From Inia geoffrensis (lineage: Eukaryota > Chordata > Mammalia > Artiodactyla > Iniidae), in contig CM070915.1 of the NCBI GenBank assembly GCA_036417435.1, forward strand, positions 80,849,799-80,913,798: a DNA stretch of 64,000 nt. The letters run 5' to 3'. A program made the translations under genes and the position numbers. Below, piece after piece: positions 10,272 through 21,521 of this stretch; position 1 is the first letter of the stretch; each line of letters begins with the position of its first letter. A model generated the notes under the pieces. The model worked only from the letters and a program-made list of their open reading frames with translations. It was not told the origin of the DNA and did not search any database.

Positions 10272-12455
10272 GGAATGGGGATTGATTAGGGTACAGGTTA
10301 GGGTACGGCAATGGCTTAGGGTTAGCGTACGTTAGAGGACATGGGTTAGTGTTGATGTACTGGTTAAAATTAGGACACGGGTGAGGGTAAAGTTTCGGGT
10401 GAGTGTCATGGTTAGGTTTCAGGTTAGGGTTAGGGTTAGGGAATGGAGAGGGATTAGGGTACAGGTTAGGGTACCGCTGCGGTTTAATGTTAGTGTACGT
10501 GTGAGGGCACGAGTTAGTCGTGGTGTCCTGGTTAAGGTTAGGGCACGGGTGAGGGTAAGGCTTTGGGTGAGGGTCAGGGTTAGGATTCGGGTTAGGGTTA
10601 GGGTTAGGGAATGGAGAGGGATTAGGGTACAGGTTAGGGTACGACAATGCTTAAGGGTTAGCGTAAGTGTGAGGCCACGAGTTAGTGTTGGTGTACTGGT
10701 TAAGACAAGGGCACCGATGAGGGTAAGGCCTCCGAAAAGGGTCACGTTCAGGGTTTCGCTTAGGGTTAGGGTTAAGGAATGGGGAGGGATTAAGGTACAG
10801 GATAGGGTACGACAATGCTTAAGGGTTAGCGTACGTTTGAGGGCATGAGTTAGTGTTTGTGTACTGGTTAAGATCAGGGCATTGGTTAGGGTAGGGCATC
10901 GGAAGTGGGTCAGGTTTAGGGATGGGGTTAGGGTTAGGGTTAAGGAATGGGGAGGGATTAGGGTACAATTTAGGGTACGACAACGCTTAAGGTTTAGCGT
11001 ACATGTGAGGGCACGGGTTAGTGTTGGTGTCCTGGTTAAGATTAGGGCACGGGTGAGGGTAAGGCTTCGGGTGAAGGTCAGGGTTAGGATTCGTGTTAGG
11101 GTTAGGGTTAAGGAATGCAGAGGGATTAGGGTACAGCTTAGGGTACGACAGTGCTTAAGGGTTAGCGTTCGTGTGAGGGCAAGGGTTAGTGTTAGTGTCC
11201 TCGTTAAGATTAGGGCACGGGTGAGGGTAAAGCTTCAGGTGAGGGTCAGGGTTAGGATTCGGGTTAGGGTTAGGGTTAGGGAATGGGGTGGGATTAGGGT
11301 ACACGATAGGGTACGACAATGCTTAAGGGTTAGCGTACGTTTGAGGGCATGAGTTAGTGTTTGTGTAATGGTTAAGATTAGGGCATTGGTTAGGGTAGGG
11401 CATCGGAAGTGGGTCAGGTTTAGGGATGGGGTTAGGGTTAGGGTTAAGGAATGGGGAGGGATTAGGGTACAATTTAGTGTACGACAACGCTTAAGGTTTA
11501 GTGTACGTGTGAGGGCACGAGTTAGTGTTGGTGTCCTGGTTAAGATTAGGGCACGGGTGAGGGTAAGGCTTTGGGTGAGGGTCAGGGTTAGGATTCGTGT
11601 TACGGTTAGGGTTAGGGAATGGGGAGATATTAGGGCACTGTTTAGGGTACCAAAATGCTGAAGGTTTAGCGTACGTGTGAGGTCACTAGTTAGTGTTAGT
11701 GTACTGCTTACGATTAGGGCATGGGTGAGGGTAAGGCCTCGCAAGAGCGTCACGTTAAGGGTTAGGGTAAGGGTTAGGGTTAGGGAATGGGGATTGATTA
11801 GGGTACAGGTTAGGGTACGGCCAAGGCTTAGGGTTAGCGTACATTAGAGGGCATGGGTTAGTGTTGATGTACTGGTTAAAATTAGGACACGCGTGAGGGT
11901 AAAGTTTTGGGTGAGTGTCATGGTTAGGTTTCAGGTTAGGGTTAGGGTTAGGGAATGGAGAGGGATTAGGGTACAGGTTAGGATACCGCTGCGGTTTAGT
12001 GTTAGCGTACGTGTGAGGGCACGAGTTAGTGTTGGTGTCCTGGTTAAGATTAGGGCACGGGTGAGGGTAAGGCTTCAGGTGAGGGTCAGGGTTAGGATTC
12101 GTGTTAGGGTTAGAGTTATGGAATGCAGAGGGATTAGGGTACAGCTTAGGGTACGACAGTGCTTAAGGGTTAGCGTTCGTGTGAGGGCAAGGGTTAGTGT
12201 TAGTGTCCTGGTTAAGATTAGGGCACGGGTGAGGGTAAGGCTTCAGGTGAGGGTCAGGGTTAGGATTCGGGTTAGGGTTAGGGTTAGGGAATGGGGAGGG
12301 ATTAGGGTACAGTTTAGGGTACCACAACGCTTAAGGTTTAGCGTACGTGTGAGGTCACTAGTTAGTGTTAGTGTACTGCTTACGATTAGGGCACGGGTGA
12401 GGGTAAGGCCTCGGAAGAGGGTCACTTTAAGGGTTAGGGTTAGGGTTAGGGTTAG
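10272..12455 (+). repeat. 13-monomer HOR (2184 bp), copy 2
   Basis: Monomers: B10272, C10440, D10608, E10776, F10944, G11112, E11280, F11448, A11616, B11784, C/F11952, G12120, H/A12288. It follows copy 1 with an exact 2184-bp offset and no indels, and differs by scattered substitutions only. Confidence 0.9.
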
Positions 12456-13690
12456 GGAATGGGGATTGATTAGGGTACAGGTTAGGGTACGGCAATGGCT
12501 TAGGGTTAGCGTACGTTAGAGGACATGGGTTAGTGTTGATGTACTGGTTAAAATTAGGACACGGGTGAGGGTAAAGTTTCGGGTGAGTGTCATGGTTAGG
12601 TTTAAGGTTAGGGTTAGGGTTAGGGAATGGAGAGGGATTAGGGTACAGGTTAGGGTACCGCTGCGGTTTAGTGTTAGTGTACGTGTGAGGGCACAAGTTA
12701 GTCGTGGTGTCCTGGTTAAGATTAGGGCACGGGTGAGGGTAAGGCTTCGGGTGAGGGTCAGGGTTAGGATTCGGGTTAGGGTTAGGGTTAGGGAATGGAG
12801 AGGGATTAGGGTACAGGTTAGGGTACGACAATGCTTAAGGGTTAGTGTAACTGTGAGGCCACGAGTTAGTGTTGGTGTACTGGTTAAGACAAGGGCACCG
12901 ATGAGGGTAGGGCCTCCGAAAAGGGTCACGTTCAGGGTTTCGCTTAGGGTTAGGGTTAGGGAATGGGGAGGGATTAGGGTACAGGATAGGGTACGACAAT
13001 GCTTAAGGGTTAGCGTACGTTTGAGGGCATGAGTTAGTGTTTGTGTACTGGTTAAGATCAGGGCATTGGTTAGGGTAGGGCATCGGAAGTGGGTCAGGTT
13101 TAGGGATGGGGTTAGGGTTAGGGTTAAGGAATGGGGAGGGATTAGGGTACAATTTAGGGTACGACAACGCTTAAGGTTTAGCGTACATGTGAGGGCACGG
13201 GTTAGTGTTGGTGTCCTGGTTAAGATTAGGGCACGGGTGAGGGTAAGGCTTCGGGTGAAGGTCAGGGTTAGGATTCGTGTTAGGGTTAGGGTTAAGGAAT
13301 GCAGAGGGATTAGGGTACAGCTTAGGGTACGACAGTGCTTAAGGGTTAGCGTTCGTGTGAGGGCAAGGGTTAGTGTTAGTGTCCTCGTTAAGATTAGGGC
13401 ACGGGTGAGGGTAAGGCTTCAGGTGAGGGTCAGGGTTAGGATTCGGGTTAGGGTTAGGGTTAGGGAATGGGGTGGGATTAGGGTACACGATAGGGTACGA
13501 CAATGCTTAAGGGTTAGCGTACGTTTGAGGGCATGAGTTAGTGTTTGTGTACTGGTTAAGATTAGGGCATTGGTTAGGGTAGGGCATCGGAAGTGGGTCA
13601 GGTTTAGGGATGGGGTTAGGGTTAGGGTTAAGGAATGGGGAGGGATTAGGGTACAATTTAGTGTACGACAACGCTTAAGGTTTAGCGTAC
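12456..13690 (+). repeat. 13-monomer HOR, partial copy 3
   Basis: Monomers: B12456, C12624, D12792, E12960, F13128, G13296, E13464 and the first third of F13632. Similarity at the 2184-bp offset fades within F13632, where copies 1 and 2 have TTTAGTGTACG and GCTTTGGG but this copy has TTTAGCGTACG and GCTTCGGC. The copy ends there. Confidence 0.85.
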
Positions 13691-16319
13691 GTGTGAGGGC
13701 ACGAGTTAGTGTTGGTGTCCTGGTTAAGATTAGGGCACAGGTGAGGGTAAGGCTTCGGCTGAGGTTCAGGGTTAGGATTCGTGTTAGGGTTAGGGTTAAG
13801 GAATGCAGAGGGATTAGGGTACAGCTTAGGGTACTACAGTGCTTAAGGGTTAGCCTTCGTGTGAGGGCAAGTGTTAGTATTAGTGTCCTGGTTAAGATTA
13901 GGGCACAGGTGAGGCTAAGGCTTCAGGCCAGGGTCAGGGTTAGGATTCGGGATAGGGTTAGGGTTAAGGAATGGGGAGGGATTATTGTACAATTTAGGGT
14001 GCGACAACGCTTAAGGTTTAGCGTACGTGTGAGGGCACGAGTTATTGTTGGTGTCCTGGTTAAGATTAGGGCACGGGTGAGGGTCAGGTTTCGGGTGAGG
14101 GTCAGGGATAGAATTCGGGTTAGGGTTAGGGTTAGGGAATGGGGAGATATTAGGGCACAGTTTAGGGTACCACAACGCTTAAGGTTTAGCGTACGTGTGA
14201 GGTCACTAGTTAGTGTTACTGTACTGCTTACGATTAGGGCACGGGTGAGGGTAAGGCCTCGGAAGAGGTTCACGTTAAGGGTTAGGGTTAGGGTTAGGGT
14301 TAGGGAATGGGGATTGATTAGGGTACAAGTTAGGGTACGGCAATGGCTTAGGGTTAGCGTACATTAGAGGGCATGGGTTAGTGTTGATGTACTGGTTAAA
14401 ATTAGGACACGGGTGAGGGTAAAGTTTCGGGTGAGTGTCATGGTTAGGTTTCAGGATAGGGTTAGGGTTAGGGAATGGAGAGGGATTAGGGTACAGGTTA
14501 GTGTACGACAATGCTTAAGGGTTAGCGTAAGTGTGAGGGCACGAGTTAGTGTTGGTGTACTGGTTAAGACAAGGGCACCGATGAGGGTAAGGCCTCGGAA
14601 AAGGGTCACGTTCAGGGTTTCGCTTAGGGTTAGTGTTAAGGAATGGGAAGGGATTAGGGTACATGATAGGGTACGACAATGCTTAAGGGTTAGCGTACGT
14701 TTGAGGGCATGAGTTAGTGTTTGTGTACTGGTTAAGTTTAGTGCATTGGTTAGAGTAGGGCCTCGGAAGTGTGTCAGGTTTAGGGATGGGGTTAGGGTTA
14801 GGTTTAAGGAATGGGGAGGGATTAGGGTACAATTTAGGGTACGACAACGCTTAAGGTTTAGCGTACGTGTGAGGGCACGAGTTAGTGTTGGTGTCCTGGT
14901 TAAGATTAGGGCACGGGTGAGGGTAAGGCTTCGGGTGAGGGTCAGGTTTAGGATTCGGGTTAGGGTTAGGGTTAGGGAATGGAGAGGGATTAGGGTACAG
15001 GTTAGGAAACGACAATGCTTAAGGGTTAGCGTAAGTGTGAGGGCACGAGTTAGTGTTGGTGTCCTGGTTAAGATTAGGGCACGGGTGAGGGTAAGGCTTC
15101 GGGTGAGGGTCAGGGTTAGGATTCGTGTTAGGGTTAGGGTTAAGGAATGCAGAGGGATTAGGGTACAGCTTAGGGTACGACAGTGCTTAAGGGTTAGCGT
15201 TCGTGTGAGGGCAAGGGTTAGTGTTAGTGTCCTGGTTAAGATTAGGGCACGGGTGAGGGTAAGGCTTCAGGTGAGGGTCAGGGTTAGGATTCGGGTTAGG
15301 GTTAGGGTTAGGGAATGGGGAGGTATTAGGGTACAGTTTAGGGTACGACAAAGATTAATGGTTAGCGTACGTGTGAGGGCACGAGTTAGTGTTGGTGTCC
15401 TGGTTAAGTTTAGGGCACGGGTGAGGGTACGGTTTCGGTTGAGGGTCAGGGATAGAATTCGGGTTAGGGTTAGGGTTAGGGAATGGGGAGATATTAGGGC
15501 ACAGTTTAGGGTACCACAACGCTTAAGTTTTAGCGTACGTGTGAGGTCACTAGTTAGTGTTAGTGTACTGCTCACGATTATGGCACGGGTGAGGGTAAGG
15601 CCTCGGAAGAGGGTCACGTTAAGGGTTAGGGTTAGGGTTAGGGTTAGGGAATGGGGAGGGATTAGGGTACAGGATAGGGTACGACAATGCTTAAGGGTTA
15701 GCGTACGTTTGAGGGCATGAGTTAGTGTTTGTGTACTGGTTAAGTTTAGCACATTGGTTAGGGTAGGGCATCTGAAGTGGGTCAGGTTTAGGGATGCGGT
15801 TAGGGTTAGGGTTAAGGAATGGGGAGGGATTAGGGTACAATTTAGGGTACGACAACGCTTAAGGTTTAGCGTACGTGTGAGGGCACGAGTTAGTGTTGGT
15901 GTCCTGGTGAAGATTAGGGCACGGGTGCGGGTAAGGCTTCGGGTGAGGGTCAGGGTTTGGATTCGTGTTAGGTTTAGGGTTAAGGAATGCAGAGGGATTA
16001 GGGTACAGCTTAGGGTACGACAGTGCTTAAGGGTTAGCGTTCGTGTGAGGGCAAGGGTTCGTGTTAGTGTCCTGGTTAAGATTAGGGCACGGTTGAGGGT
16101 AAGGCTTCAGGTGAGGGTCAGGGTTAGGATTCGGGTTAGGGTTAGGGTTCGGGAATGGGGAGGGATTAGGGTACAGTTTAGGGTATGACAACGATTAAGG
16201 GTTAGCGTACGTGTGAGGGCACGAGTTACTGTTGGTGTCCTGGTTAAGATTAGGGCACGGGTGAGGGTAAGTTTTCGGGTGAGGTTCAGGGATAGAATTC
16301 GGGTTAGGGTTAGGGTTAG
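13632..16319 (+). repeat. Irregular satellite block
   Basis: Monomers: F13632, G13800, F/H13968, A14136, B14304, D14472, E14640, F14808, D/F14976, G15144, H15312, A15480, E15648, F15816, G15984, H16152. C is lost between B14304 and D14472, and B-C-D is lost between A15480 and E15648. D/F14976 inserts an extra chimera between F and G. Confidence 0.8.
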
Positions 16320-18832
16320 GGAATGGGGAGATATTAGGGCACAGTTTAGGGTACCACAACGCTTAAGGCTTAGCGTACGTGTGAGGTCACTAGTTAGTGT
16401 TAGTGTACTGCTTACGATTAGGGCACGGGTGAGGGTAAGGCCTCGGAAGAGGGTCACGTTAAGGGTTAGGTTTAGAGTTAGGGAATGGGGATGGATTAGG
16501 GTACAGGATAGGGTACGGCAATGGCTTAGGGTTAGCGTACGATAGAGGGCATGGGTTAGTGTTGATGTACTGGTTAAAATTTGGACACGGGTGAGGGTAA
16601 AGTTTCGGGTGAGTGTCATGGTTAGGTTTCAGGTTAGGGTTAGGGTTAGGGAATGGAGAGGGATTAGGGTACAGGTTAGGGTACCGCTGCGGTTTAGTGT
16701 TAGCGTACGTGTGAGGGCACGAGTTAGTCTTGGTGTCCTGGTTAAGATTAGGGCACGGGTGAGGGTAAGGCTCCGGGTGAGGGTCAGGGTTAGGATTCGG
16801 GTTAGGGTTAGGGTTAGGGAATGGAGAGGGATTAGGGTAGAGTTTAGGGTACGACAATGCTTAAGGGTTAGCGTACGTTTGAGGGCATGAGTTAGTGTTT
16901 GTGTACTGGTTAAGATTAGGGCATTGGTTAGGGTAGGGCATCGGAAGGGGGTCAGGTTTAGGGATGGGGTTAGGGTTAGGGTTAAGGAATGCGGAGGGAT
17001 TAGGGTACAATTTAGGGTACGACAACGCTTAAGGTTTAGCGTACGTGTGAGGGCACGAGTTAGTGTTGTTGTCTTGGTTAAGATTAGGGCACGGGTGAGG
17101 GTAAGGCTTCGGGTGAGGGTCAGGGTTAGGATTCGGGTTAGGGTTAGGGTTAGGGAATGGAGAGGGATTAGGGTACAGGTTAGGGTACGACAATGCTTAA
17201 GGGTTAGCGTAAGTGTGAGGGCACGAGTTAGTGTTGGTGTCATGGTTAAGATTAGGGCACGGGTGAGGGTAAGGCTTCGGGTGAGGGTCAGGGTTAGGAT
17301 TCGTGTTAGGCTTAGGGTTAAGGAATGCAGAGGGATTAGGGTACAGCTTAGGGTACGACAGTGCTTAAGGGTTAGCGTTCGTGTGAGGGCAAGGGTTAGT
17401 GTTAGTGTCCTGGTTAAGATTAGGGCACGGGTGAGGGTAAGGCTTCAGGTGAGGGTCAGGGTTAGGATTCGGGTTAGGGTTAGGGTTAGGGAATGGGGAG
17501 GGATTAGGGTACAGTTTAGGGTACGACAAAGATTAAGGTTTAGCGTACGTGTGAGGGCATGAGTTAGTGTTGGTGTCCTGGTTAAGATTAGGGAACGGGT
17601 GAGGGTAAGGTTTCGGGTGAGGGTCAGGGATAGAATTCGGGTTAGGGTTAGGGTTAGGGAATGGGGAGATATTAGGGCACAGTTTAGGGTACCACAACGC
17701 TTAAGGTTTAGCGTACGTTTGAGGTCACTAGTTAGTGTTAGTGTACTGCTTACGATTAGGGCACGGGTGAGGGTAAGGCCTCGGAAGAGGGTCACGTTAA
17801 GGGTTAGGGTTAGGGTTAGGGTTAGGGAATGGGGATTGATTAGGGTGCAGGTTAGGATACGGCAATGGCTTAGGGTTAGCGTACGTTAGAGGGCATGGGT
17901 TAGTGTTGATGTACTGGTTAAAATTAGGACACGGGTGAGGGTAAAGTTTTGGGTGAGTGTCATGGTTAGGTTTCAGGTTAGGGTTAGGGTTAGGGAATGG
18001 AGAGGGATTAGGGTACAGGTTAGGGTACGACAATGCTTAAGGGTTAGCGTAAGTGTGAGGGCACGAGTTAGTGTTGGTGTACTGGTTAAGACAAGGGCAC
18101 CGATGAGGGTAAGGCCTCTGAATAGGGTCACGTTCAGGGTTTCGCTTAGGGTTAGCGTTAGGGAACGGGGAGGGATTAGGGTACAGGATAGGGTACGACA
18201 ATGCTTAAGGGTTAGCGTACGTTTGAGGGCATGAGTTAATGTTTGTGTACTGGTTAAGATTAGGGCATTTGTTAGGGTAGGGCATCGGAAGTGGGTCAGG
18301 TTTAGGGATGGGGTTAGGGTTAGGGTTAAGGAATGCGGAGGGATTAGGGTACAATTTAGGGTACGACAACGCTTAAGGATTAGCGTATGTGTGAGGGCAC
18401 GAGTTAGTGTTGGTGTCCTTGTTAAGATTAGGGCACAGGTGAGGGTAAGGCTTCGGGTGAGGATCAGGGTTAGGATTCGTGTTAGGGTTAGGGTTAAGGA
18501 ATGCAGAGGGATTAGGGTACAGCTTAGGGTACGACAGTGCTTAAGGGTTAGCGTTCGTGTGAGGGCAAGGGTTAGTGTTAGTGTCCTGGTTAAGATTAGG
18601 GCACGGGTGAGGGTAAGGCTTCAGGTGAGGGTCAGGGTTAGGATTCGGGTTAGGGTTATGGTTAGGGAATGGGGAGGGATTAGGGTACATTTAGGGTACG
18701 ACAAAGATTAAGGTTTAGCGTACGTGTGAGGGCACGAGTAGGTGTTGGTGTCCTGGTTAAGATTAGGGCAGGAGTGAGGGTAAGGTTTCGGGTGAGGGTC
18801 AGGGATAGAATTCGGGTTAGGGTTAGGGTTAG
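16320..18832 (+). repeat. Irregular satellite block
   Basis: Monomers: A16320, B16482, C16650, D/E16818, F16986, D/F17154, G17322, H17490, A17658, B17826, D17994, E18162, F18330, G18498, H18666. A16320 is six bases short in its TTAGGG run. H18666 has a 1-bp deletion at TACATTTAGG. D/F17154 resembles D/F14976 further left, suggesting a shared origin of the F-D/F-G segment. Confidence 0.8.
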
Positions 18833-21521
18833 GGAATGGGGAGATATTAGGGCACAGTTTAGGGTACCACAACGCTTAAGATTTGGAGTACGTGTGAGGT
18901 CACTAGTTAGTGTGAGTGTACTGCTTACGATTAGGGCACGGGTGAGGGTAAGGCCTCGGAAGAGGGTTACGTCAAGGGTTAGGGTTAGGGTTAGGGTTAG
19001 GGAATGGGGATTGATTAGGGTACAGGTTAGAATACGGCAATGGCTTAGGGTTAGCGTACGTTAGAGGGCATGTGTTAGTGTTGATGTTCTGGTTAAAATT
19101 AGGACACGGGTGAGGGTAAAGTTTCGGGTGAGTGTCATGGTGAGGTTTCAGGTTAGGGTTAGGGTTAGGGAATGGAGAGGGATTAGGGTACAGGTTAGGG
19201 TACCGCTGCGGTTTAGTGTTAGCGTACGTGTGAGGGCACGAGTTAGTCTTGGTGTCCTTGTTAAGATTAGGGCACGGGTGAGGGTAAGGCTTCGGGTGAG
19301 GGTCAGGGTTAGGATTCGGGTTAGGGTTAGGGTTAGGGAATGGAGAGGGTTTAGGGTACAGGTTAGGGTACGACAATGCTTAAGGGTTAGCGTAAGTGTG
19401 AGGGCACGTGTTAGTGTTTGTGTACTGGTTAAGACAAGGGCACTGATGAGGGTAAGGCCTCGGAAAAGGGTCACGTTCAGGGTTTCGCTTAGGTTTAGGG
19501 TTACGTAATTGGGAGGGATTAGGGTACAGGATAGGGTACGACAATGCTTAAGGGTTAGCGTACGTTTGAGGGCATGAGTTAGTGTTTGTGTACTGCTTAC
19601 GATTAGGGCATTGGTTAGGGTAGGGCATCGGGAGTGGGTCAGGTTTAGGGATGGGGTTAGGGTTAGTGTTAAGGAATGGGGAGGGATTAGGGTACAATTT
19701 CGGGTACGACAACGCTTAAGGTTTAGCGTACGTGTGAGGGCATGAGTTAGTGTTGGTGTCCTGGTTAAGATTAGGGCACGGGTGAGGGTAAGGCTTCGGG
19801 TGAGGGTCATGGTTAGGATTCGTGTTAGGGTTAGGGTTAAGGAATGCAGAGGGATTAGGGTACAGCTTAGGGTACAACAGTGCTTAAGGGTTAGCGTTCG
19901 TGTGAGGGCAAGGGTTAGTGTTAGTGTCCTGGTTAAGATTAGGGCACGGGTGAGGGTAAGGTTTCGGGTGAGGGTCAGGGATAGAATTCGGGTTAGGGTT
20001 AGGGTTACGGAATGGGGAGATATTAGGGCACAGTTTAGGGTACCACAACGCTTAAGGTTTAGCGTACGTGTGAGGTCCCTAGTTAGTGTTAGTGTACTGC
20101 TTACGATTAGGGCACGGGTGAGGGTAAGGCTTCGGAAGAGGGTCACGTTAAGGGTTAGGGTTAGGGTTAGGGTTAGGGAATGGGGATTGATTAGGGTAGA
20201 GGTTAGTGTACGGCAATTTCTTAGGGTTAGCGTACGTTAGAGGGCATGGGTTAGTTTTGATTTACTGGTTAAAATTAGGACACGGGTGAGGGTACAGTTT
20301 CGGGCGAGGGTCATGGTTAGGTTTCAGGTTAGGGTTAGGGTTAGGGAATGGAGAGGGATTAGGGTACAGGTTAGGGTACCGCTGCGGTTTAGTGTTAGCG
20401 TACGTATTAGGGCACGAGTTAGTCTTGGTATCCTGGTTAAGAGTAGGGCACGGGTGAGGGTAAGGCTTCGGGTGAGGGTCAGGGTTAGGATTCGGGTTAG
20501 GGTTAGGGTTAGGGAATGGGGAGGGATTAGGGTACAGTTTACGGTACGACAAAGATTAAGGGTTAGCGTACGTGTGAGGGCACGAGTTAGTTTTGGTGTC
20601 CTGGTTAAGATTAGGGCACTGGTGAGGGTAAGGTTTCGGGTGAGGGTCAGGGATAGAATTCGGGTTAGGGTTAGGGTTAGGGAATGGGGAGATATTAGGG
20701 CACAGTTTAGGGTACCACAACACTTAAGGTTTAGCGTACGTGTGAGGTCACTACTTAGAGTTAGTGTACTGCTTACGATTAGGGCACGGGTGAGGGTAAG
20801 GCCTCGGAAGAGGGTCACGTTAAGGGTTAGGGTTAGGGTTAGGGTTAGGGAATTCGGATTGATTAGGGTACAGGTTAGGGTACGGCAATGGCTTAGGGTT
20901 AACGTACGTTAGAGGGCATGTGTTAGTGTTGATGTACTGGTTAAAATTAGGACACGGGTGAGGGTAAAGTTTCGGGTGAGTGTCATGGTTAGGTTTCAGG
21001 TTAGGGTTAGGGTTAGGGAATGGAGAGGGATTAGGGTACAGGTTAAGGTACCGCTGCGGTTTAGTGTTAGCATACGTGTGAGGGCACGAGTGTAGTCTTG
21101 GTGTCCTGGTTTAGATTAGGGCACGGGTGAGGGTAAGGCTTCGGGTGAGGGTCAGGGTTAGGATTCGTGTTAGGGTTAGAGTTAAGGAATGCAGAGGGAT
21201 TAGGGTACAGCTTAGGGTACGACAGTGCTTAAGGGTTAGCGTTCGTGTGAGGGCAAGGGTTAGTGTTAGTGTCCTGGTTAAGATTAGGGCACGGGTGAGG
21301 GTAAGGCTTCAGGTGAGGGTCAGGTTTAGGATTCGAGTTAGGGTTAGGGTTAGGGAATGGGGAGGGATTAGGGTACAGTTTAGGGTATGACTACGATTAA
21401 GGGTTAGCGTACGTGTGAGGGCACGAGTTAGTGTTGGTGTACTGGTTAAGACAAGGGCACCGATGAGGGTAAGGCCTCGGAAAAGGGTCACATTCAGGGT
21501 TTCGCTTAGGGTTAGGGTTAG
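18833..21521 (+). repeat. Irregular satellite block
   Basis: Monomers: A18833, B19001, C19169, D19337, E19505, F19673, G/H19841, A20009, B20177, C20345, H20513, A20681, B20849, C21017, G21186, H/D21354. C21017 has a 1-bp insertion at GAGTGTAGTC. Short cycles A-B-C-H and A-B-C-G replace the full eight-monomer order, consistent with deletions of whole monomers in register. Confidence 0.8.
19169..19336 (+). repeat. Monomer type C, representative copy
   Basis: Type C starts GGAATGGAGAGG and is recognised by an inverted repeat at monomer positions 34-44, ACCGC and GCGGT flanking a single T. This overlaps a KpnI site GGTACC at 31-36. It also has TTAGTCTTGG in mid-monomer. It is usually between B and D, and is missing where B is followed directly by D (14304, 17826, 33703, 36216, 40577, 56060). 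Confidence 0.9.

Noticed and set aside
8088..13690. Regular repeats suggesting a CRISPR array
   Set aside because: There are no spacers. Both parts of each unit are repeated and telomere-like, units are 168 bp, and no cas-like gene exists in the window.
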